Origin: Nyssa sinensis
Taxonomy: Eukaryota > Streptophyta > Magnoliopsida > Cornales > Nyssaceae
Length of the DNA: 64,000 bases
Direction of reading: 5' to 3'
Assembly (NCBI GenBank): GCA_008638375.1
Contig: VIRR01000479.1
Coordinates: forward strand, 1 to 64,000
Below, piece after piece: positions 45,642 through 56,656 of this stretch. Each line of letters opens with the position of its first letter. Within the stretch, counting starts at the first letter, position 1. The notes beneath the pieces are model-generated. The model was not told the origin of the DNA. It did no database searches and saw only the letters and a program-made list of their open reading frames with translations. A program made the translations under genes and the position numbers.

Positions 45642-46345
45642 GTTTGGAATGCCATTTTAGTAGTTATACATTTGGCATCTCAGATGGCACCCCCGCATTG
45701 GAGTTGCCCTAAATTGACATCTCAAGTCTTAACACAAATGACCTGACAGGCGCTGTGAATGGAGCAGCTCCAGCTCTGAGGCCTTGGTTGAATTAGAATA
45801 CGTCTGTCTAAATAAGAAAACAATGAAAATATTAAAAATTGTTATGATTAACCGACTAATGAAGTTGACTTCTATATCTTATATAGAAGAGAGTTGGAGT
45901 GAGGTCCCAGTTGATGAGAGTTCCCAACTCTTTCCTGTAGTCCAATTACTTTAAGACTTATTTGGATGGAATAATTTAGAGAGAGAAAAAAAATTTAGGT
46001 TGAATGATATGAGTTTCTCATTTGAAATTTTATAACTCAGAAAAAAAAAATTATGAGAGGGAGTTTCAATGACAAAAACTCTTCACAAGTGAAGAGATTT
46101 GAAGAAAAAAAGAAAGAAAATTTAATTTTAAAAAATAAAAATACACTTAAATGCATGAGATAAAAATTATGACATCCTCTTTTAAAATTGTCAATAATTG
46201 ATCTATATGTTCTTTTTTTTCATACCAAACATTTAAAGAAGATAAAAGACAAATATTTTTTTCTTCTTTTTCTTTATTGTATTTAAAGAAGATACGTTCT
46301 TTTCTTCTTTTAAAATTCTCAATAACTGGTCTTCGTCTTCATCCA
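45642..46345. other. Foreign ~0.7-kb segment inside copia 2
   Basis: Between the Gag core and the protease there is no copia homology. The segment is AT-rich, and its left part has a CATTTGGCATCTCAGATGGC phrase and a GCATTGGAG..CCCTAAA phrase. I find no terminal repeats and no gene. It is either a MITE-like insertion or an old deletion and insertion product. Confidence 0.5.
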
Positions 46346-49300
46346 CTCCTCTCACTACAGCTGACGTAAAGGCCTTAATTCACCAGGTTTTGTCCCAATC
46401 CTCCGTTGCCTTGTTCGTCACCCCAGGTAAATCTCAGTGGTTTATAGACTCTGCTTGCTGTAACCATATGACATTTGATTCCACCATCTTCTCTCATAAA
46501 ACTGCTCTTTCTCCCAATCTTGTAATATGCACTGCCAATGGTTCTCATATGCTTGTTAGTCACGTAGGGTCTATTTCTACCTCTAGTTTATCTGTCCGTG
46601 ATACTTACCTTGTGCGTCAGTTATCCTTAAATCTTCTTTCTGTTAGACAACTTTATGAGTTAGGCCTTGATCTGAAATTCTCTAACAAGGGTGTTGATAT
46701 ACAGGATTCACGGACGGGTCAGCTGCTTGGGACAGGCCGTAAAGTTGGACGTCTTTTTTAGCTCACATCTCTACAGATTTCTTCTTCCACAAACACTTCC
46801 ATGGCTGCCATCACAGTTACTTCCAGTTTGTGGCACTCCCGGTTAGGTCATGCCTCACTTTCACGTGTCCAGTTCTTGGTTTCTCAAGGTCATTTAGGTC
46901 CAGTTAAATTTCAGTCTTTTGATTATGTGTCATGTCATCTTGGAAAACAAACACATTTATCCTTTAATAAAAGTGACTCTTTTTTCGCAGCACCTTTTGA
47001 CTTAGTTCATTCTGATATATGGGGTCCTGCCCCGACACCGACTGAGGGGGGATCTTGTTATTTTGTTATCTTTGTGGATGATTACAGTCGTTATACTTGG
47101 ATATATCTTTTGCAGCATAGGTCTAAACTCACCACTGTCTACTAGACTTTTCATAAAATGGTGCAAACTCAATTTTCTTATACCATTAAAACTTTTCATT
47201 CAGATAATGCAATGGAATACAAGGATAAGTCATTTCTTGCCCTTTTACAGCACAATGGGACAATCTCTCACTATTCTTGTCCATACACCTCACAACAAAA
47301 TGGTCGAGCAGAACGTAAACATCATCACATTCTAGATACAGTAAGAGCACTTCTCATCTCTGCCTCTCTTCCATAACGTTTTTGGGGAGAAGTTGCCCTT
47401 ACTGCTGTTTACACCATCAATCGTGTTCCCTCACCCACTATACACAATAAAACTCCGTTTGAGCTTCTCCATGTTACAGTTCCTAACTACTCATTACTTC
47501 GAGTTTTTGGTTGTGTTTGTTTTGTCACTCTTCCCTCACATGAACGCACCAAACTTGAGCCTCAATCCCGACTCTACTGTCTTCTTGGTTATGGTCTCAC
47601 TCAAAAGGGTTATCGTTGTTATAATCCCATAGCCAAACATCTTCGTATTTCTCGTCATGTATAGTTTTGGGAACATAAGATGTTTACGAGTATTTCTCCT
47701 TTTTTGTAGTTTTCTATCAGTTATGCTCCTATCTTTATTGACCCCTCTATTGCTTTATTTCCTGACTCCTCTGCAGAGTCGCCAAGCTCCTCAAATGTTC
47801 CTTCTTCGCCTGTTTCAGAGTCATCTGACACGTTTGTTGATACTCCTGATCCATCAACTACTTCCGAACCTGTCCAGGTACCTGCACTTTGTCAATCCAC
47901 TAGGGTAAGAGCTCCTCCTTCTCATCTTCAAGATTTTCATTGTTATTATGCTCTTACTACCCTTCACGAACCTCACAGTTATCGTGAGGCTAGTGCTGAC
48001 CCTCTTTGGCAGAAAGTTATGTCTGATGAACTAGAAGCTCTCACTAAAACTCATACTTGGGACTTGGTGGATTTACCTCTTAGCAAGTCTGCAGTTGGAT
48101 GTAAATGGGTCTAAAAAATCAAGACTCGGTCAGATGGATCAGTGGAACGCTACAAAGCTCGTCTTGTTGCCAAGAGTTTCTCTCAAGAGTATGGTATTGA
48201 CTATGAGGAGACTTTTGCCCCTGTTGCTCGTCTTACCTCTGTTCGTTCTCTGCTTGCCATTGCCGCTATGCATCATTGGCAACTGTTTCAAATGGATGTC
48301 AAAAATGCATTCTTGAATGATGATCTTGCTGAGGAAGTTTATATGCATCCTCCCCCTGGTTATGCCCATCCTCCTCACACAGTTTGCCATCTTCGGCGTG
48401 CTCTCTACAGTCTCAAACAAGCTCCCCGAGCATGGTTTGCTAAATTCAGTTGTGTTGTTGCTCAACAGGGGTTTACCCCTAGTGCCTATGACTCAGCTCT
48501 TTTCCTTCGGACCACTGGTGTTGGTATTATTCTTATTCTTCTTTATGTTGATGATATGATCATTACAGGCGATGATCTCTCTGGTATTCGAGATCTTCAG
48601 CACTTCTTGAGTCAGAATTTTGAGATGAAGGACTTGGGGCAGCTTAACTACTTTCTAGGTCTTGAGGTTACATTTGGATCAGATGGTTATTATCTTTCTC
48701 AAGCTAAGTATGCATCTGACTTGCTTTCTAAAGCCGGCTTGACTGACAGCAAAACATGCACTTCTCCGCTTGATCCTAACGTTCGGTTACTTGCTACTGG
48801 ATCTCTTCCTGATGCTACTTTGTATTGACAACTGGTCGGTAGTCTCATCTATCTCACTGTTACTCGACCAGACATTTCCTATGTTGTTCATCTGGTTAGC
48901 CAGTTTATGACTGCCCCTCGTTCTACCCACTATGTTGCTGTTCTTTGCATCTTACGGTATGTCAAGGGAACTCTGTTTCATGACCTTCACTTTTCCACTT
49001 ACTCATCTCTTGAGCTCCGCTCCTATTCTGATGCTGATTGGGCTTGTGATCCTACCGATTGTCGTTCCACCACGGGAGACTGTCTCTCTCATTTCTTGGT
49101 GTAGTAAGAAGCAGACTGTTGTTGCCCGCTCCAGCACTGAGGTTGAGTACCGTGCCCTTACTGATACTACAACTGAACTTTTGTGGTTATGATGGCTTTT
49201 GACAGACATGGGTGCTCCTCAGATGACTAGTTCTCCTCTTTATTGTGATAATCGGAGCGCCATCCAAATTGCTCACAATGCTGTCTTTCATAAGCGCACC

Positions 49301-49477
49301 AAACATATTGAAATTGAGTGTCACTTCATTGGGCACCATCTTCAGCAAGGCACCTTGGATCTTCGGTCTGTCTTCTCTGAAGATCAACTTGCCGATATTT
49401 TCACTAAGTCTCATCCTCCTAGTCGACTCCGTGATCTTGTTTCCAAACTCCAGTTGACTTCGTCATCTCGAGTTTGA
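46346..49477 (+). pseudogene. Copia 2 Pol, nearly one frame, with stops
   Basis: Protease: WFIDSACCNHMTFDSTIF (about 46440). Pre-integrase: SLWHSRLGHASLSRVQFL. Integrase: VHSDIWGPAPT, FVIFVDDYSRYTWIYLL, FHSDNAMEY and QQNGRAERKHHHI. Reverse transcriptase: YKARLVAKSFSQEYGIDY, FQMDVKNAFLNDDLAEEVYM, ALYSLKQAPRAW and LLYVDDMIITGDD. RNase H: YSDADWACDPTD, then ARSSTEVEYRALTD, YCDNRSAIQIA and KRTKHIEIECHFI. One frame is kept from 46390 to about 49075, with about seven stops, followed by a frameshift in RNase H. Several stops are CAG/CAA/CGA codons with C to T changes. The active-site YVDD is intact. Confidence 0.88.
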
Positions 49478-49484
49478 GGGGGGA

Positions 49485-49622
49485 TGTTAGAATATTCTAG
49501 AATACACATAGACTCTATTTCCACATTGTATTATCATATTGTATCTATAAATAGACCTCATATTGTACAGTTTTAAATATACAGAAATATATACAAATTC
49601 TTTTCTTTTCTTTATTTCTTCA
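49485..49622 (+). mobile_element. 3' LTR of copia 2 (138 bp)
   Basis: It has the same termini as the 5' LTR and a TATA box CTATAAATAG at 49545-49554. Its end is 38 bp upstream of the PGG copy C start codon, so it could serve as a surrogate promoter. Confidence 0.9.
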
Positions 49623-49660
49623 CACTGTTTTTCAAACACTACTGCTTGCAAGTTGCAACA

Positions 49661-50333
49661 ATGGCTAATCCACCTGAAAATACTAAGAGCTCTTCCTGCA
49701 TCCAAAACTTGCTGGAAAATATCGTTATCCCTCTCCATTTTCACGACAAGAGAATAAATGATAAAACCCGAAATTATCTGTTAGTAACAGCCACACTAAT
49801 TGCCGCGATGACATTTCAAGCTGGTGTCAACCCTCCCGGTGGAGTTTGGCAAGACACTAAAAACTGTACGACAGAATCTGAAGCTGCAGCTGTAGTTGCC
49901 AAACCTCCAACCTCTGATTTAGCTGCCAGTCCTCCCAGTGGACCTTCGAAGCATCAGCACTGTAAAGATCATGAAGCAGGAGCGGCCATTTACTCTTCTT
50001 CTAAAGTATCCTTTAAGACTTTCTTGATTTGTAACACACTCGCACTTGGCACCGCCATCCACCTGATACTGTGTCTGACTTAATTATGAGTATGCATATT
50101 TCTTTGAAGTATTACTTGCTACATTTTCAATGGCTGGAACTTATGTAGCAGCAATTACCGCTATTGCTCCGCACAAGCAGCATGATTCCGACTCTTCTTA
50201 CGGTGACGACAATTTAGGATTCATCTGCTTCGTGCTGGCAACGCCTTTCGTAATACGGTCATTAGTATTTTGTTTGCTGAAGATATGCAAGATCGACGTA
50301 CCGAGCAGTAAAGATGAGCAGGAAAAGCCCTAG
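49661..50333 (+). pseudogene. PGG-domain membrane protein, copy C, frameshifted
   Basis: ATG 49661 (context GCAACAATGG) gives MANPPENTKSSSC.., aligned to copy B. The signature KTRNYLLVTATLIAAMTFQAGVNPPGGVWQD is the first membrane segment and PGG motif and is intact. FLICNTLALGTAIHLIL is the second membrane segment. At 50081-50084 four extra bases (TAAT) before TATGAG create a stop and shift the frame. The last two membrane segments (50085-50333, MAGTYVAAITAI and FICFVLATPFVIRSLVFCLLKIC) continue in another frame. A product from 49661 would have 140 residues and two membrane segments. The luminal/cytosolic loop is longer and Ser/Pro-rich compared with copy B. Whether the truncated form is used is unknown. 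Confidence 0.82.
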
Positions 50334-51897
50334 TTCAGAATATATGGTGTACTTGTGGGGTGGGTATGGGTTTCAGTCTTTCAGATATTTCAGCTTTCAG
50401 CATTAAAATAAGTGTGATGTCCATGAAGTTAAGGTTGAGTGAGTGAAACTAGCTAGTTTTATTCCCTAGGCCTCCTCCACCCTGTTTTTAATTCCAAGGT
50501 TTTTCTATGATGTAATATTGTTATAAGTTGAATGCTTGTGTTTTATGTAAAATGATGTTGTGAATTAATGTTATAAAAATGAGAAATGGCGCCAGATATG
50601 TTTTTAAAAAGTTATTGAATTTATTTGCCTATGGACATTAATTATTATACTTTATTTAAAAGTATTAAATAAAAAATTAAGTTTTTTCATTAATTTTAAA
50701 AAAATCTTTGGAGTTGATGAATAAAAATAAGTAATTAAGTTTGATATATCAAATATTTCTTTGGATAAATTACACTAATCTCTTATCAGATTTATGATAA
50801 TTACACTGATCTTCTCTATTTTATAAAATAATATACAAAACTACTCCTTTTATTATTATTATTATTATTATTTATTTTTTACATTTTTTCAATTTTGACC
50901 AATTTATTTTAAATTTTTTATTTAAAAACAAATTAAGGTAAATAACTTGTTTTTATTTTATATAAAAAGAAATTTAAAATTTTTATCAATATTTATTTGA
51001 AAATTGAAAAAGAATTGGTCAAGATTTTATTAAAAAAATTATGAAACAGGTAATTTTGTTATTTTGAAAAAAAAATAGACTGAAAAAAAATATCTTTTAT
51101 TATTTTATAAATTAAAAATGTCAGTTTAATTTTATAAATTTCAAGAAATATCAATATAATTTATTAATGTGATGCTTCGATCTTTTTTCTTAGGTTGCCA
51201 TTTAATTTAGGGTGGAACTATTCCTGTTCCAGTCATTGTTAATCTTACTCGACCCTTTTCACCTATTTTCCTGAATGGCGACAATTTAATCTCCCTCTCT
51301 TAGACTCTTCCCCAAAATTGCTTCTGTCTTGAACTCTTTTTAGAAAGTTGGTGATTTTAGATGCATTCAGGAATTTATTAAAGAATTAAATAATTTTATT
51401 AATGAAAATTTTTAGATAACTTAGTAATTTAATATGAAAAAAGAGTTACTGACATTAGTTCTTTTTAAAGATGCTTTTTCAATTGCTTGCTCATGTCATA
51501 CTATCAAATCACATGCAAATTGTATCATGATTTAAGGTTTTAATACTAAATTTTAACATCTTTTCTTTAATTTTATTTATTCAATGTATTTATAATTTGT
51601 AAAATAATGTATAAATAGTCATAATACGTAAAAGGTGGGGAAAAAAGTTAAAATAAAGTGCTACCCTATATTTGTTCCTTCCTTTAGAGATGGTATTAAT
51701 GTTTTTTTTAGTCACATTTCATGTGCACTATAAGTTCATATTCTTCATATTATTAATAATATTTTAGTTTTAAAATTTGATAGTTTTACTCTTTTGATGA
51801 CAAGTCCGTTTGTTCTTAGTTGTCAGGAATTCCACGTATACATGAAAACATTATGCTCATATCACGATACGTTAAAATTTAAGGAAGATGCATAAGC

Positions 51898-51959
<62 letters not shown>

Positions 51960-52149
51960 AAAGTTCCCATTTACCTTTTCATTAAAGTTCTTATTTAATT
52001 ACTTTTTGTTTGTTTCATAAATTGAATAGAAGTGAATTATTTATCCTTCTCTTTCTATTATTTGATCAATACTATGGATTATTATTTATTCATGATATTA
52101 TTAATGAACCTTTTTTTTTTATCAAACACCAGCTTCTCATGGTCGTGAA
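50334..52149. other. 3' flank of copy C and AT-rich intergenic sequence
   Basis: No gene is seen. A (TTA)n tract lies at about 50846-50873 and a ~50-bp (TA)n tract at 51903-51951. Confidence 0.5.
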
Positions 52150-53375
52150 AACATAAAAAGTCCCTTAATATTTTTATGACTAAAATATTATTTTATCTAT
52201 ATTCGGTGTATCTTTCAAATTTACGTAACAGAATCATGGTGGATAGGACACGTGTTTCAAAATCTTAAAATTCAATATCTCAGAAAATAAATCTATTTTT
52301 AATAAAATTTTATATTTGAGTTATAAAAATCGAAATCTATTGAACAAAATTCATATTATATATGAAATTTTGAAAAAAAAAATCGCAACAAATTAAATAG
52401 TGAAAATTTATCCAGAAAAATAGTTAAATTTCACTATTTTTAAACAGTTAATTTAACTATTTTGCTAGAAACAATTATAGTTAACTGTATTAAACCTTAA
52501 CAAAAAAATGAGAGGGAGATAATGATTAAAAATAGCAAGAATTACAGTAAAAATTCATGGTGTTAAGCAAATAATTTCAAATATGATGGGGTTGAATTTA
52601 CACATAAAAGTGTTAACTAAAAAAAAAAATACAACCAACAGTCAAATATATGTGTACTGCATGCGGTGATTTATATATATATATATATATATTTATTATA
52701 TTTGTTTCTAAATAAAAAATCTTTAAAAAAAGTTAGAAAAAATTAATCAAAATTAAAAATAAATAAATAAAAGATACAGTTTCATCGGTTTGAAAAAAAA
52801 TATTAACAGAATTTTTTTATATATAATTTTAGATAAAATAGACGAAATTAGTATAATTTACCTAAAAAATTAATACTAATTTTTTTTTTTAAAAAAACAA
52901 ACTGTATTTATTGAGTTGTATTATTAGCAAAATGATTATGACAAAGCATTTAAAAGTGTTGACGTAACATTTAAAAGAAAGTGGAGTGAAGAGTTTAATA
53001 GTAAAGCAAGAATAATAATATTGAATCTCTCAAATAAAGTTATCAAAAATTGCATTCAAAATTACATGGCAGAAAATTATTTGTGATGTATTAGACTCAT
53101 TTTAAATGATTTATTGTCACGTATTTTTTTGGTATGGTGTTTTAATTTTATCAAGTTAATATAATATTTACTCGTAAAATAGTTTAAAAATCTCTTAAAT
53201 CATAAATGTGGTGAATAATTAAGTTATTTATAATTTAATTTTTTATACAAAAATATGAGACAAATAATAATAAATAAAAAAAGAAGTCACATTCATCTTC
53301 TTTTTAGCCCTCGGGACTCTCAATTTGAATAATTTGTTAGAGCAAAATTGTATAAATGAGGGCAGCGATGACTTG

Positions 53376-53380
<5 letters not shown>

Positions 53381-53417
<37 letters not shown>
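53381..53417. repeat. (TA)n microsatellite
   Basis: This is a pure TA tract at the position where arm A has two shorter tracts (8060-8076 and 8095-8116). Confidence 0.85.
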
Positions 53418-53424
<7 letters not shown>

Positions 53425-53731
53425 TATTTACAGTTGGAGTGCCAGGTTGTAGTGCATTATTTCAATTATTTGAGCTTTGGCGTCGTTTAACCAATAATTC
53501 AGTAATTTGTCATCAGTACTCGTGTCTCCATCCATGGCCTTTCTTGACCCATTGAATAGATCTTTGTCGGATTTTTTCAAATTGGTTCTACTAAAAAGAC
53601 GTGATATGATGAATTTTTAAGAAAACAGTTAAATTACCATCTTTACCTCTCACCTTACATCTCACTTAGCGCACCATTACTTTTTCTTAATAAATTTTCT
53701 TTTAAACATTAGACCACGTGTTTGTGTATCT

Positions 53732-54367
53732 CAGGACTGGCTCAAGTATAAAATCAACAAAATAATTATTTTAAGTTTTACTTAAAAATAGATTTTAAAT
53801 TTTTGGTATTTATAGTATAATGAAATTAGAAATCTAAGATTAATAAAATTCTAACGGTATAAAAATGTCCCAAAATAGCTTTAAGCCTCACCTAAAAAGA
53901 AGATCCCAAATTTTTGGTATCTATAGTACAATAAAATTAAAAATCTAAAATTAATAAAAGTCTAACTCTACAAAAAGGCCTCAAATTTTATATATTTATA
54001 GTATAATGAAACTAGAAGTTTAAGATAAATAAAAATCTAACTCTATAAAAAAGGTCCCATAAAAAATTCATGAAAATAATTTAATTCTATAATTTTATTT
54101 GTATTATAATCAATTTTTTTTTTATTGTTGTCTATTAAGATAAAAAAAATTATGTAAAATATTTATTAGTAGAGTTTTATTCAATACATAAATCTCTCTT
54201 GTTGGAAAACAAATAAATTTTATATTACAAAAATTATAATATAATATAATATATATATATATATATATAAAAGAAACAAAATAAAAATTTATATTAATAT
54301 AAAAATAAGCCTCATTAAGAGTTGTTACTTTTTGGCTTTAGGCCTCAATAATATTGAGTCGGCCCTG
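53732..54367. mobile_element. Non-autonomous hAT-type element (636 bp)
   Basis: The termini CAGGACTGGCTCAA and (inverted) CAGGGCCGACTCAA are imperfect terminal inverted repeats of the hAT CAGGGCC type. Flanking 8-bp sequences GTGTATCT and GTGTAATT agree at six of eight positions, as expected for an aged 8-bp duplication. Arm A has the empty site TTTGTGTTTTAAAAG at about 8547. Inside are three diverged ~110-bp tandem units containing TTTTTGGTATYTATAGTAYA. There is no transposase. Confidence 0.75.
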
Positions 54368-54375
54368 GTGTAATT

Positions 54376-55034
54376 AAAAGTTTGAGAAACATAACTTATT
54401 TGCCAACTTTCCTGCGTGAGAGCCACACAAATTCAATGCAAATTGTGATTTCATTTATGTTAAATTTATATTTTGATATTATTTTAATATAAAAATATTA
54501 AATTTTGAAAATTTTACTCTAATGTTAAAATATATTTTTAAACCGACCAATTATGCTTTTTTGAAAAAAGTAATGTAAACTCTATTTTTATTTGTCATTT
54601 ATTAAAATGTAGCGTAAACTTCACTTTCATTTAATATTTACTTGAGAAAGTGGTGTGTACCTATTTTTATTTCTTATTTTCTTAAAAAATTTGTATGAAT
54701 TTCACATCTGTTTGACATATATTAATTATATTTTGTAATATGACATAAATTTACACTAGTTACTGATGCCAAATATGATATTAAAAGTAGTATTAATTTT
54801 TTTTAATAAGCTAAATAATACATCATTAAAATAATAAATGTTATATTAATGCTAAATTTTTGAATTAGAACCTCAAAACTCAAATATCACAGGCAAAAAA
54901 AAAAAAAAAAATTGGTCCGGAATTCCCACCAAAGTCCTGCTTATTTGGTGCTATTACACAAGTAGCCATGGCCCATGTGACCCCATCAATTATTCGACGG
55001 CAGTCATTCACTCGGGAATATTTCTGTTCACCAA
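54376..55034 (+). promoter_or_regulatory. Upstream region of PGG gene B
   Basis: This interval is shared with arm A (10440-11132). A conserved stretch 54945-55025 contains GTGCTATTACACAAGTAGCC, CCATGGCCCATGTGACCCC and ATTATTCGACGGC. Specific factor sites cannot be asserted. Confidence 0.35.
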
Positions 55035-55041
55035 TTTAAAG
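55035..55041 (+). promoter_or_regulatory. TATA-like box of PGG gene B
   Basis: TTTAAAG lies 44 bp before the ATG at 55085 and is preserved in copies A (11133) and C (44341). Confidence 0.45.
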
Positions 55042-55084
55042 CTTTTGGTGGATGTATCTCCTCTTGACAGTGCTGCTTGCAACA

Positions 55085-55771
55085 ATGGACAATAAACCTG
55101 AAAATACTGAGACCGAGTCCTCCTCCTCATTCAAAAACATCCTGAATCACTTCATCATCCCCATCAGTATTCACGACAAGAGAATAACTAGTGAAACTCG
55201 AAACTATCTCTTAGTAGCTGCCACACTAATTGCTGCAGTGACCTTTCAAGCTGGCGTCAACCCTCCCGGCGGAGTTTGGCAAGACACCAAGCACTGTAAA
55301 CCAAATGACATGGTGACCTCTGACCATGCTGCAGCCACTCCTCCCAGTGCAGCCATGGAAGAGTACTGTAAAAATGGAGAAGTAGATCATGAGGCGGGAC
55401 GGGCTATTTACTCTTCTGAAAGAGTATCCTTCAAGACTTTCTTGGTCTGCAACACCCTCGCACTCGGCACGGCCATTCACCTTATACTATTACTCACTTA
55501 TGAACATCCATTCTTCATTGAAGTTTTAGTAGCTACACTTTCAATGATGGGTACTTACGTATCAGCCATTACTGCTGTTACGCCAAAGAAGGGGGACATA
55601 AAGTTACGCTACCTCTGCATTCTACTGGCGGCGCCAACCACTATAAGATTATCAATTTTTTGTTTGATTAAGATATGCAATCGCAAAACTAGTCAAGGTC
55701 AGCAACCTGATCAGGTAAATCAAAACGGGATCAGAGATGCCGGCGAGGCGAAGTTCACTCAGGTAATCTGA
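55085..55771 (+). CDS. PGG-domain four-pass membrane protein, copy B (intact)
   Basis: This is a single uninterrupted exon of 228 codons from ATG 55085 (context GCAACAATGG). An in-frame ATG at 55052 would add 11 residues, but 55085 is the start homologous to copies A and C. The PGG domain is at residues 39-70 (RNYLLVAATLIAAVTFQAGV then NPPGGVWQD). Membrane segments lie at about 41-60, 118-138 (FLVCNTLALGTAIHLILLL), 144-168 (FIEVLVATLSMMGTYVSAI) and 180-203 (LCILLAAPTTIRLSIFCLIK). The N-terminus is Ser/Glu-rich and the C-terminal tail is polar. PGG domains (Pfam PF13962) usually follow ankyrin repeats in plant membrane proteins. No ankyrin repeats are encoded here, so this is a stand-alone PGG protein. 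Its molecular role is not known. Membrane location is inferred from the segments. Confidence 0.9.
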   Translation: MDNKPENTETESSSSFKNILNHFIIPISIHDKRITSETRNYLLVAATLIAAVTFQAGVNPPGGVWQDTKHCKPNDMVTSDHAAATPPSAAMEEYCKNGEVDHEAGRAIYSSERVSFKTFLVCNTLALGTAIHLILLLTYEHPFFIEVLVATLSMMGTYVSAITAVTPKKGDIKLRYLCILLAAPTTIRLSIFCLIKICNRKTSQGQQPDQVNQNGIRDAGEAKFTQVI

Positions 55772-56023
55772 TTCAGACTGGAATTGTGCTATGGCCTTCT
55801 CTTTCAAGGGTTGAGAGGTATCTTGAATCTATATGCATGAGAGGCAGTTTCTTCTTGGAGGAAAGTAGAGAGGTTTTTTTCCAACTGGGATATCAGTATC
55901 AATTTGGATTCTTGTGTTCTATCTTTGTTAATTTAATGGCTGTTGTGTTCTTTACTCAGTAGTTCCCCTGTTGTAGCTGCTTTTTGTTTAAATGGCTTTG
56001 CCATGTTTGTTATTTTGTTCTTC

Positions 56024-56029
56024 AATAAA
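56024..56029 (+). terminator. Poly(A) signal of PGG gene B
   Basis: AATAAA lies about 250 bp after the stop codon, in TTCTTCAATAAAATTT. The same signal is at 17839 after pseudogene A. The site of cleavage cannot be seen. Confidence 0.5.
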
Positions 56030-56395
56030 ATTTAACTGTCCCCCCCAAAAAAAAAAGCTTGGGTTTTATGTCAAATGGCAGGGTAATGGAGAACAAGAGA
56101 TCTAAATTGGAAATTATATAAGCTGAAATCATCCAAATTATGAGTGCTTCTGCTAGAACATGGAGAAAGGTGGATGGGTCCTATGAAAACTGGGAACTCA
56201 GTTTTAACTTAGGCATACCAGATGCAATATTCATATAGTTTCTGGTTTATTTATCTAAGTGAATTGTCACATAGTTTGATTTAATCTTGCTCTTGATGGT
56301 CAGTTTGTTTCTTTGCCCTGGTTCAGTCAGTGTTCTTTGTAAGGGCTTCTACATAATTTTGTTTATAATACAACACACCAATTTTTCTCTCCAAA

Positions 56396-56656
56396 AATAA
56401 TAAAAAATTAAATGATAACTAAAAGATAAGGCTGAATCATCACATGACTAAAAAATAGTACACCGATAATTATTAATTCACATTTACTTTTTTAAAAAAG
56501 TAATTATAATTATTAATTCACAACTACCTTTTTGAAAAAGTAGTTATAATTATTTTTTAAAAAAGTAGTTATGAATTAATAATTATTTGTATACTATTTT
56601 TTAGTCATGCAATGGTTCAGCCTTGTCTTTTAGTTTCCATTTAATTTTTTATTATT
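56396..56656. mobile_element. Foldback MITE (261 bp)
   Basis: Left arm 56396-56481 and right arm 56571-56656 are near-perfect inverted copies of about 85 bp (AATAATAAAAAATTAAATG at one end, its complement at the other). The loop has further short inverted repeats built on AAAAAAGTAGTTAT. Arm A keeps only the right arm (18230-18318). There is no coding capacity. Confidence 0.75.

Larger units (their letters stand above)
44377..49622 (+). mobile_element. Ty1/copia retrotransposon 2 in the 5' leader of PGG copy C
   Basis: This 5246-bp element has perfect CACTG target duplications (44372-44376 and 49623-49627). Short LTRs (165 and 138 bp), a primer site TGGTATTAGAGCCA at 44542, gag, pol in copia order and a polypurine tract TTTGAGGGGGGAT (49472-49484) are all present. 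The short LTRs and the wording WFIDSACCNHMT suggest the Ale/Retrofit group. The copy is defective through in-frame stops, one frameshift and foreign sequence between gag and pol. Confidence 0.92.

Noticed and set aside
55052..55084. Upstream ATG at 55052 as the start of PGG gene B
   Set aside because: The ATG at 55085 has the better context, and the same start is conserved in copies A and C. The extra 11 residues are not supported by copy C.
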